From assembly GCA_963811685.1 (NCBI GenBank), contig CAWESK010000004.1:62001-126000 (forward strand): a DNA stretch of 64,000 bases, written 5' to 3'. Position 1 is the stretch's first letter, and each line of letters opens with the position of its first letter. Both the position numbers and the translations under genes were made by a program. Shown here in pieces: positions 8,115 through 17,049 of the stretch. A model generated the notes under the pieces. The model saw nothing but the letters and a program-made list of their open reading frames with translations, searched no databases and had not been told where the DNA came from. The DNA comes from CAIWHR01 sp963811685 (lineage in GTDB: Bacteria > Pseudomonadota > Gammaproteobacteria > Burkholderiales > Casimicrobiaceae).

Positions 8115-9317
8115 ATGCCCAACGCCTTTCTCTGCGACGCCATCCGCACACCGATCGGCCGTTACGGCGGAGCGCTCGCCACGGTACGCACCGACGACCT
8201 GGCGGCGATTCCGATTCGCGCGCTGATGGACCGCAATCCCGGCGTCGACTGGAAGCTCGCCGACGATGTCATCTACGGTTGCGCGAACCAGGCAGGCGAG
8301 GACAACCGCAACGTCGGCCGGATGGCGGTCCTGCTGGCCGGCCTGCCGGTCGACGTTCCGGGAACGACGGTGAACCGGCTGTGCGGCTCGAGCATGGACG
8401 CGATCGCGATCGCGGCGCGAGCGATCCGCTCCGGCGAGCAGTCGCTCGTCATCGCCGGGGGCGTGGAGAGCATGTCGCGCGCGCCGTTCGTGCTCGCGAA
8501 GTCCGACAGCGCGTTCTCGCGCGCGGCGAAGATCGAGGACACGACCATCGGCTGGCGCTTCGTGAATCCGCTCACCAAGGCGAAGTACGGCATCGATTCG
8601 ATGCCCGAGACCGCCGAGAACGTCGCCTCCGAATTCCACGTCGCGCGCGCGGACCAGGATGCGTTCGCGCTGCGGAGCCAGCAGAAGGCGCTCGCGGCGA
8701 TCGCCGCCGGCCGGCTTGCCGAGGAAATCGTCGCGGTGAGCGTGCCCGTCAAGAAAGGCGATCCCGCGGTCGTATCGCGCGACGAGCATCCGCGCGAGAC
8801 GACGCTGGAGGCGCTGGCCAAGCTGAAGCCCATCGTGCGCGCGGACGGCACCGTCACCGCCGGAAATGCGTCCGGAGTGAACGACGGGGCGTGCGCGACG
8901 CTGGTCGCCTCCGAGGAGGCCGCGAAACGCCACGGCCTCACTCCACGTGCACGCATCGTTGCCGCGGCAGTCGCGGGCGTTGCGCCGCGCATCATGGGGT
9001 TCGGCCCTGCGCCCGCGATGCGCAAGGTGCTGGCACTCGCGCGGCTGACGCTTGCCGACATGGCGGTGATCGAGTTGAACGAAGCGTTTGCCGCCCAGGC
9101 GCTGGCCGTCACCCGCGACCACGGTCTCGCCGACGACGACCCGCGCGTCAACCCCAACGGCGGGGCCATTGCGCTCGGGCATCCGCTGGGCGCGAGCGGC
9201 GCACGGCTCGTGACGACCGCGATGTACGAGCTTCGCCGGTCCGGCGGGCGCTACGCGCTCTGCACGATGTGCATCGGCGTAGGTCAGGGCATTGCGATGA
9301 TCATCGAGCGGGTTTAG
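8115..9317 (+). CDS. pcaF: 3-oxoadipyl-CoA thiolase
   Basis: A 400-residue thiolase that cleaves 3-oxoadipyl-CoA to succinyl-CoA and acetyl-CoA, the last step of the beta-ketoadipate route. The nucleophile Cys90 is in NRLCGSSMDA; NEAFAAQ, GHPLGASGAR and the second catalytic cysteine in CMCIGVGQG complete the thiolase set. It starts 11 bp after pcaJ and ends 7 bp before pobA, so all four genes are probably one transcript. A general acetyl-CoA acyltransferase cannot be excluded by sequence alone, but context points to PcaF. Confidence 0.9.
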   Translation: MPNAFLCDAIRTPIGRYGGALATVRTDDLAAIPIRALMDRNPGVDWKLADDVIYGCANQAGEDNRNVGRMAVLLAGLPVDVPGTTVNRLCGSSMDAIAIAARAIRSGEQSLVIAGGVESMSRAPFVLAKSDSAFSRAAKIEDTTIGWRFVNPLTKAKYGIDSMPETAENVASEFHVARADQDAFALRSQQKALAAIAAGRLAEEIVAVSVPVKKGDPAVVSRDEHPRETTLEALAKLKPIVRADGTVTAGNASGVNDGACATLVASEEAAKRHGLTPRARIVAAAVAGVAPRIMGFGPAPAMRKVLALARLTLADMAVIELNEAFAAQALAVTRDHGLADDDPRVNPNGGAIALGHPLGASGARLVTTAMYELRRSGGRYALCTMCIGVGQGIAMIIERV

Positions 9318-9324
9318 CGACCGC

Positions 9325-10506
9325 ATGGCCGCGCGCACCCAGGTCGGCATCGTCGGCGCCGGGCCGGCGGGACTCCTGCTCTCGCATCTGTTGCATCTCG
9401 AGGGGATCGAATCGGTCGTCGTCGAGGCACGCAGTCGCGACTATGTCGAGCACCGCGTCCGCGCCGGCGTGCTGGAGCACGGTCCGGTCGAGCTCCTGAA
9501 GCGCGCGGGCGTCGGCGGCCGTCTTGTCCGCGAAGGCCTCCAGCACCACGGAATCGAGCTGCGTTTTGGCGGACGCGGGCACCGGATCGACTTTCCCTCG
9601 CTGACCGGCGGCCGCTCGATCACCGTCTACGGCCAGCAGGAGGTCGTCAAGGATTTGATCCGCGCGCGCCTCGATGCCGGCGGCGCCATCGAATTCGACG
9701 TGACCGATGTCGCCGTAGCCGATGTCGATTCGAGCGCGCCGCGCATCCGCTGGCGCAGGGACGGCACGCCCGTCGAGCTCGCCTGCGACGTCATCGCGGG
9801 CTGCGACGGCTTCCACGGCATCTGCCGTCCGTCGATCCCCGATTTCGAAAGAACGGTCTTCGAGCGCAGCTATCCGTTCGCGTGGCTCGGCATCCTCGCC
9901 AAGGCGGCGCCGTCGCGTGACGAGTTGATCTATGCCTACCACGAGCGCGGATTCGCACTCTATGCGATGCGCTCGCCACAGATCACGCGGCTCTACCTGC
10001 AGGTGTCGCCGGACGAGGACATCGCGAACTGGCCGGACGAACGCATCTGGCAGGAGCTCCACACGCGGCTCGAGATCGACGACGGCTGGAAGCTGAACGA
10101 GGGCCCGGTGCTCGAGAAGGGGATCACGCCGATGCGGAGCTACGTCTGCGAAAAGATGCAGCATGGCCGGCTCTACCTGGCGGGCGACGCCGCGCACATC
10201 GTCCCGCCGACCGGCGCCAAGGGAATGAATCTCGCGATCGCCGACGTGCACGTGCTGTCGCGCGCACTTGCGGCGTTCTTCAAAACGGGTCATCGCGATG
10301 CGCTGGCCGCGTACTCGCAGACGTGCCTCGCGCGCGTCTGGCGCGCCGAGCATTTCTCGTGGTGGATGACCTCGATGCTCCACCGCTTTCCCGGCGACGA
10401 CGGCTTCCAGCAGCGGCTGCAGCGCTCGCAGCTCGATTACACCGTGTCATCGCCGGCGGCGGCGGCGTCGCTCGCGGAGAACTACGTCGGGCTGCCGCTC
10501 GCTTGA
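9325..10506 (+). CDS. pobA: 4-hydroxybenzoate 3-monooxygenase
   Basis: A 393-residue flavoprotein hydroxylase that uses NADPH and O2 to turn 4-hydroxybenzoate into protocatechuate. The FAD dinucleotide motif GAGPAG is at residues 11-16, the DG motif at CDVIAGCDGFHG, and the GD motif at GDAAHIVPPTGAKGMN. The segment RVRAGVLEHGPVELL is typical of PobA rather than of other class A hydroxylases. It follows pcaIJF directly. The protocatechuate ring-cleavage and lactone genes (pcaGH, pcaB, pcaC, pcaD) are not in the window and must lie elsewhere if the pathway is complete. Confidence 0.95.
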   Translation: MAARTQVGIVGAGPAGLLLSHLLHLEGIESVVVEARSRDYVEHRVRAGVLEHGPVELLKRAGVGGRLVREGLQHHGIELRFGGRGHRIDFPSLTGGRSITVYGQQEVVKDLIRARLDAGGAIEFDVTDVAVADVDSSAPRIRWRRDGTPVELACDVIAGCDGFHGICRPSIPDFERTVFERSYPFAWLGILAKAAPSRDELIYAYHERGFALYAMRSPQITRLYLQVSPDEDIANWPDERIWQELHTRLEIDDGWKLNEGPVLEKGITPMRSYVCEKMQHGRLYLAGDAAHIVPPTGAKGMNLAIADVHVLSRALAAFFKTGHRDALAAYSQTCLARVWRAEHFSWWMTSMLHRFPGDDGFQQRLQRSQLDYTVSSPAAAASLAENYVGLPLA

Positions 10507-10518
10507 CCGGCGTGCGGC

Positions 10519-11635
10519 TTACGCGCCCCAAACCTCGCGGGCGGTGTCGACGACAAGCTTGAGCTTCGCCGCCTGCGCATCGCGGGCGATCGCGTTGCCG
10601 TGCACGGTGCTCGAGAATCCGCACTGCGGCGACAGGCACAGCTGCTCGAGCGGCACGAGCGTGGCCGCCTCGTCGATCTTGCGCTTCAGGTAATCCTTGG
10701 TCTCGAGCTCCCCGAGCTTCGTCGTCACGAGCCCCAGCACGACGATCTTCCCTTTCGGCACGTGGCGCAGCGGCGCGAAATCGCCGGAGCGCGCGTCGTC
10801 GTACTCGAGGAAGTACCCGTCGACCTCGAGGTCGTTGAACAACACCTGCGCGACGGGCTCGTAGCCGCCTTCGGCGACCCAGGCGCTCTTGAAATTGCCG
10901 CGGCAGAGGTGGATGCAGACCGCCATCCCCGCGGGGCGATCGGCGATCGCCGCGTTGATGAGGCGCGCGTAGCGGCGGGGCAGCTCGTCGGGATCGTCGC
11001 CGCGCTGCCGCGCGCCCTCGCGCATCTTCGCGTCGCACAGATAGGCGAGGTTCGTGTCGTCGAGCTGCAGGTAGCGGCAGCCCGCGGCGGCAAGCGCGTT
11101 GATCTCGGCGCGGTACGCGGCGGCGACATCGGCGTAGAACGCCTCGAGATCGGGATAGGCGTCGCGGCTGATCGCCTCGCGGCCGCCGCGGAAGTGCAGC
11201 ATCGTCGGCGACGGAATCGTCACCTTCGGCGTGCGCTTCGTCACCGACTTGAGGAACTCGAAATCGGCGACCTGGATCGGCTTCACGTGGCGGACCGGGC
11301 CCGTCACTTTCATCACCGGCGGCGCGAACTCGACATTGCCCTGGGCGGTGTGGAAGCTGACCGCGATGCCGCCCTTCGTTTCGACGCCCTGCGAGCTGCT
11401 CGAGGAAATCGATGTGAAAGTAGGTGCGGCGGAATTCGCCGTCGGTGATCCCGGTGAGCCCGGCGTCTTCCTGGAACCGAACGATGTCGCGGATCGCGTC
11501 ATCCTCCACCGCGCGCAGCGCGGCGCGCGTGATCTCGCCCTTGGCGAACCGGTCGCGGGCGGCGAGAAGCTCCGGAGGACGCAGGAAGCTGCCGACGTGG
11601 TCGGCGCGAAACGGCGGGGTGGAGCGAATGGTCAT
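10519..11635 (-). CDS. Cobalamin-independent methionine synthase II-like protein (MetE C-terminal type), frameshifted
   Basis: About 371 residues in two frames. The ATG at 11635 follows GAGGAG and encodes RADHVGSFLRPPELL and FHIDFLEQLAG; near 11385-11400 the frame changes and continues with GVETKGGIAVSFHTAQGN to the stop at 10519. One base added or two lost restores a continuous family match. Zinc-ligand motifs are present: CIHLCRGN and LSPQCGFSS, as in the MetE catalytic barrel. These short MetE homologues lack the N-terminal half of MetE; their natural methyl donor is often not methyltetrahydrofolate-triglutamate. The gene is convergent with pobA. I treat the break as a likely sequence error. 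Confidence 0.8.
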
Positions 11636-11853
11636 GACACAGTCTCCTCAAGGATTGCCGCAGTCCGACCGAGTTGGCGTGCTGTACCCGCAGCGGCGCC
11701 GGCGAGAGTCGTGCGGAGCGGAAAGCGTCGCGAGCGGGCCGAGTGCAAGGCGGCCCGCAGCGAGGCGCGAGATAGTACATAAGACGTACAGCGAGCGCCG
11801 AGCGAGGACACAACGCAGCAATCGGCTCGCGCAGCAGCTTTACGCCCGCACGA

Positions 11854-12441
11854 CTAGATGAGGTCGCCGGCGGGGCCCAATATCTGCTCGCGCAGCTCGC
11901 GATAGCGCGGCAGCTGCGGCGGATACACGCAGATGTACTTGACCTGCGCCGCCTGCAGGCAACGCTGCTTGATGATCTCGAGCTTCTGGTCGCGCGGGTT
12001 GACCACCGTGTCCGGTTCCTTCGAGTCGACGATCGCGAGGATCGTCATGTCGCGGTCGCACACGACGAAGCCGACATGCTGGTTCGCGATCTTCCGGAAA
12101 GCGCGCAGCCGCTCCATGCCCTGGGGCCCGATCTTCACCTGCAGCACATCGGCAAGGCGGATGCGCGCGAAGACTTCGTGCCGCGGAAAAGCCGCCTTCA
12201 ACAGCAGGTAGACGACGTTCTCCGCCTTGCTGAGGAAACGCGGACGCAGCAGGTAGAGCCCGGGAAGCTCGGCCGACGACAGGAGCCGCGTGGTCTCGCC
12301 CTCGGTCCACTGCGCCACGGTGTTGGGCGACTCGCCGGTGGCCTTCGCGCCGCCGGAAGAGACCTTCCGGCGCAGCAGCCCGACGGCGACGGCGATGACG
12401 AGCGCACCGATGGCGAGGGCGAAGAGGATTCCGGAGGTCAT
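11854..12441 (-). CDS. DUF2726 membrane-anchored protein
   Basis: 195 residues from ATG 12441. One N-terminal transmembrane helix (LFALAIGALVIAVAVGLL), a short linker, then a DUF2726 domain (LLSSAELPGLYLLRPRFLSKAE through FVVCDRDMTILAIVDSK). This domain resembles restriction-endonuclease-like or nuclease-related folds, with conserved acidic residues in 'VCDRD' and 'AIVDSKE', but no activity is established. The first in-frame start is a TTG 36 nt upstream; I prefer the ATG because the membrane helix begins right after it. The 218-bp gap upstream holds no recognisable gene. Confidence 0.75.
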   Translation of the reverse strand: MTSGILFALAIGALVIAVAVGLLRRKVSSGGAKATGESPNTVAQWTEGETTRLLSSAELPGLYLLRPRFLSKAENVVYLLLKAAFPRHEVFARIRLADVLQVKIGPQGMERLRAFRKIANQHVGFVVCDRDMTILAIVDSKEPDTVVNPRDQKLEIIKQRCLQAAQVKYICVYPPQLPRYRELREQILGPAGDLI

Positions 12442-12534
12442 GGGCTTGCGTTCTAGACGCCGAATGACCGGGGACAAGGCTCGTACGTGCCGCCGGTCGC
12501 GCGCCTTTTTACGCTAGTCTAAAGCATTTGCCCA

Positions 12535-12570
12535 GCGGAAAAGCAAAAGCCCCGCCGAAGCGGGGCGTTT
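12535..12570 (-). terminator. Rho-independent terminator of groS-groL
   Basis: On the minus strand a 7-bp GC stem (GCCCCGC/GCGGGGC, 12549-12566 with a 4-nt loop) is followed by TTTTGCTTTT. It lies about 50 bp past the groL stop and faces the right way to end the groES-groEL transcript. Confidence 0.85.
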
Positions 12571-12615
12571 GCTCTGTCCGGCCGATGGAAACGTTACCGA
12601 GCCGAAAACGGCTGG

Positions 12616-14262
<1,647 letters not shown>

Positions 14263-14302
14263 GGGGAGTTCTCCTGGATTGCTTGTGTGTTGGGGGGAAC
14301 GG

Positions 14303-14590
14303 TCAGGCGACGATGCCGATGATGTCGTCTTCGCGCATGTGGAGCAGGTCCTGACCTTCGAGCTTGAATTCCTGTCCCGAGTACTTGCCGAAGAGCACCT
14401 TGTCGCCCGCCTTCACGCCCATCGGGACGAGCTTGCCGCTGTCGTCGGTCTTGCCGGGCCCGGCATGGACGACTTCGCCCATCGAAGGCTTTTCCGCGGC
14501 CGTATCCGGAATCACGATTCCGCCGGCCGATTTGCGTTCTTCCTCGAGCCGCTTAACGATCACGCGATCGTGCAAAGGACGAATCTTCAT
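14303..14590 (-). CDS. groS: Co-chaperonin GroES (10 kDa)
   Basis: A 95-residue lid of the GroEL cage. MKIRPLHDRVIVKRL, the mobile loop around ERKSAGGIVIPDTA, and KVLFGKYSGQEF are standard. The ATG at 14590 is preceded by AGGAGTG; an upstream in-frame start three codons earlier is less likely. First gene of the operon, with a leader of roughly 130 nt that includes the CIRCE element. Confidence 0.98.
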   Translation of the reverse strand: MKIRPLHDRVIVKRLEEERKSAGGIVIPDTAAEKPSMGEVVHAGPGKTDDSGKLVPMGVKAGDKVLFGKYSGQEFKLEGQDLLHMREDDIIGIVA

Positions 14591-14700
14591 GGTGAGCACT
14601 CACTCCTAATTGATAGTCGATTTAAATCAAGCGCTTGCAATTCCAACCCGGATGTTCGGGTCGGGCTGCCGGTGCGAAGGCGCAAGAACTGCGTCCTTTG

Positions 14701-14727
14701 TTAGCACTCAACTTCAGCGAGTGCTAA
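14701..14727. promoter_or_regulatory. CIRCE element (HrcA operator)
   Basis: A perfect inverted repeat TTAGCACTC-N9-GAGTGCTAA. This is the consensus HrcA operator, so groES-groEL should be repressed by HrcA and released on heat stress. hrcA itself is not in the window. Confidence 0.97.
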
Positions 14728-14755
14728 CAATAGCAGCCGGCAACATCAAAATCAA
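14727..14755 (-). promoter_or_regulatory. groESL sigma-70-type promoter
   Basis: On the minus strand TTGATT (14750-14755) and TATTGT (14727-14732) have the ideal 17-bp spacing. The -10 hexamer overlaps the last base of CIRCE, so HrcA bound there would block RNA polymerase. No sigma-32 (CCCCAT-type) -10 is seen at this place. Confidence 0.75.
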
Positions 14756-14889
14756 GCCCTTGAGGCGACTTTCGGCCCGCTGCAGGGGGCTGCCCCCGAC
14801 GGGTCCGCGCAACTGCCTTGTGAGCCCGCACCCGCGACGGCCGAGGAACGCTAAGCTAATGGACACGGCACTGACGCGAAGGACGACGG

Positions 14890-15448
14890 ATGTTGCATGC
14901 AGCGACGCCGGCGGAAATGGATTTCATCCGCCGGGTATTGGCCGAGGGCGCCGCCGACGGCAGTTTCGATCCGGAGCTCGCGGGCAATTCGCCTTCCGCA
15001 TCGCTCTTTTACGCAAATCTGGGGGAGGCGTTGCGCTCCGGGTACCTGCGCGTCCCGGACGCCAACGGGAATCTCACGCGCGAGGTCCATGTCGCGGGTT
15101 ATGTCTACGCGACGCAGAAGGGGCTGCCTCCCGTGGGTTTCGGTCTATTCAAGGCCCTGGGCGACGTCGGCTTCGAGCTGTGGCTCACCGGCATTTCCGC
15201 GGACTTGCGCGGCCATGGCCACGGACGCGCGATGCTCGCGGAACTCCTGGCGACGCCGGCGGGACAAATGACGTGGCTCATCCGCTGCAACCGAAAAAGC
15301 ACGCTCCCTCGATGTCGCCATGCGTCTGTTTCAGGCTTCCGGGTTCGCGTTGTGCCGGACGACACCGGCGGTGCATTGGCTTGTCAGTTCGAAGGCGCCC
15401 CAGGATCTCGCGACCCGGATCGCCAACGCGCCCCTCGGCGGGGGGTAG
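14890..15448 (+). CDS. GNAT-like acetyltransferase-fold protein, copy 1, frameshifted
   Basis: About 185 residues. The first frame runs from ATG 14890 through YVYATQKGLPPVGFGLFKAL and the acetyl-CoA loop RGHGHGRAML. At the run of five A (15294-15298) the frame breaks; removing one A continues with KARSLDVAMRLFQASGF to TAG 15446-15448. The rejoined protein aligns end to end with the next gene, including the C-terminal His-rich strand. The RGHGHGRA loop fits GNAT motif A; substrate unknown. I do not know this family by name. Confidence 0.6.
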
Positions 15449-15569
15449 CGGTGTTGTGCGCCACAGCGGTTGCGACCGTTCGCCGCAAGGCGGCAACCGT
15501 TCGTAAGACAACCCGCCTGAAGCGCGCCCGCGGAGCTAGGATTGAAATTCCGCGTACCATGTCGGTGAA

Positions 15570-16145
15570 ATGCCCATGCTCCAGCCTGCCCACGTCGGCC
15601 ATCTTTCGATCCTCCGCTCGCTGATCCGCGACGGGGCGTCGCGCGGCAGCTTCGACCGCGAGCTCGCGACGGACTCGCGCGAGGCGGCGCTCTTTTTCTC
15701 GAACCTGCGCCAGGCGCTCAACACCGGCTACTTCGTCGAGGAAGACCCGCGCACCGGCGATTTGACGACGGTGGCGGTTCCCGGATACGTCTACCTTCCG
15801 GAAGTCGGCGGCGCCGCCAACAAGCCCATCGGGTTCGGACTCTTCAAGGCGATCGACTTCGGCTTCGAGCTTTGGCTGACCGGCGTCGATTCGGAATGGC
15901 GCGGCCACGGACACGGGCGCGCGATGCTGGCCGCGCTCCTCGCCACACCCCCCGGCAAGCGCGCCTACATCGTGCGCGTGCATCGCTTCGGTCGCGACAG
16001 CCCGGCGATGGCGCATCTGCTGGCCTCGTTCGGCTACGTCCTGGTGCAGGAAACGCGTCATCACGCCGTCCATCTGCGGACGGATTCTCCGCCCGAGCTC
16101 GGTCGCCGCCTGCGCGAATGGATTCCGAAGGAAACGGCCGGCTGA
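15570..16145 (+). CDS. GNAT-like acetyltransferase-fold protein, copy 2
   Basis: 191 residues, intact. It is a tandem paralogue of the preceding gene: both share 'RGSFDREL/DGSFDPEL', 'GYVY', 'IGFGLFKA', 'FELWLTG' and RGHGHGRAML, the last being the probable acetyl-CoA pyrophosphate loop. The tail HHAVHLRTDSPPELGRRL matches the shifted tail of copy 1. No signal peptide or membrane helix, so cytoplasmic. An alternative ATG six nt downstream is possible. The pair sits between groESL and a BPSS1780 gene with no hint of substrate. Confidence 0.7.
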   Translation: MPMLQPAHVGHLSILRSLIRDGASRGSFDRELATDSREAALFFSNLRQALNTGYFVEEDPRTGDLTTVAVPGYVYLPEVGGAANKPIGFGLFKAIDFGFELWLTGVDSEWRGHGHGRAMLAALLATPPGKRAYIVRVHRFGRDSPAMAHLLASFGYVLVQETRHHAVHLRTDSPPELGRRLREWIPKETAG

Positions 16146-16233
16146 TTTGACCGGACCGCGGTCGCGCCGACGCGGAACGCGGATCGGCGACGCGCACGGA
16201 GAACCGTCACGCGCGAATTGCTTTAGACTGCCG

Positions 16234-17034
16234 ATGATGGAACCACCGGTCGCCGCTTCGTTCCCTTCGACCGCTCCGACTCCGGGCACAGCATCGCCGC
16301 CCCCCGACGGGTGGGCGGTACCCGCGGGTCACGGCAGCGGCTGGTGGCAAAGCGCCTGGCGGCTCTTCGCCGCCGAGCCGCTCATCTGGATCGCCATCAC
16401 CATCGTGTACATCGTCATCATGATGGTGCTTTCGTTCATCCCGTTTCTCGGACAGCTCGCGGTGTCGATGCTGCATCCGGTATTCGGCGGCGGCATCATC
16501 CTCGGTTGCCGGGCGCAGGACCGCGGCGACAAGCTGTCCATACAGCATCTGTTCGCGGGCTTCACGGAAAAGCTGGGCCCCCTCCTCATTGTCGCTCTGC
16601 TCAACCTCGCGGGCTGGTTCGTCGTGGGCTGCATCACGCTCGTCATCGCGCTCGCCACGCTCGGCAGCGGCTTCATCGCCGCGATGGTTTCGGGCGATCC
16701 GATGCAGATGGGCCTGACGATGCTCTCGACGATGGGACTTACCGCACTTGTCGTCGTCCTCGTGGGATTGCTGTTTGCCGTTCCGGTGCTGATGGCCTTC
16801 TGGTTCGCGCCGGCGCTCGTCGTCCTGCGCGGCGACGAGCCGTTCGCGGCGATGAAGACGAGCTTTCGCGCGTGCCTGCGCAACATGCCGCCGTTCCTGA
16901 TCTACGGGTTGCTGGGGATCGTCTTCGCGATCCTCGCGAGCATCCCGCTCGGGCTCGGATTCATCGTGCTGATACCCGTCGGCATGGTGACGGTCTATAC
17001 GAGCTACAAGGAAATCTTCGGCGTGCCGGCGTAG
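16234..17034 (+). CDS. BPSS1780-family membrane protein, copy 1
   Basis: 266 residues, with a Pro-rich cytoplasmic start then about six transmembrane helices (for example IWIAITIVYIVIMMVL and LTALVVVLVGLLFAVPVLM). The block HLFAGF, the 'FWFAPALVVLRG' turn and the C-terminal SYKEIFG are the family landmarks, shared with the second copy at 22101. Either of two consecutive ATGs (16234, 16237) may be used. The family is common in betaproteobacteria and has no known function. Convergent with polA. Confidence 0.8.
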   Translation: MMEPPVAASFPSTAPTPGTASPPPDGWAVPAGHGSGWWQSAWRLFAAEPLIWIAITIVYIVIMMVLSFIPFLGQLAVSMLHPVFGGGIILGCRAQDRGDKLSIQHLFAGFTEKLGPLLIVALLNLAGWFVVGCITLVIALATLGSGFIAAMVSGDPMQMGLTMLSTMGLTALVVVLVGLLFAVPVLMAFWFAPALVVLRGDEPFAAMKTSFRACLRNMPPFLIYGLLGIVFAILASIPLGLGFIVLIPVGMVTVYTSYKEIFGVPA

Positions 17035-17049
17035 GGCGGACTGCACGAA

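Noticed and set aside
11636..11853. A small RNA or gene in the 218-bp gap beside the DUF2726 gene
   Set aside because: Only a GTAC...GTAC inverted pair and GC-rich sequence; no promoter-terminator pair and no credible reading frame.
15290..15300. Programmed frameshift at the AAAAA run in GNAT copy 1
   Set aside because: The run is short, nothing supports recoding, and similar breaks recur in unrelated genes.
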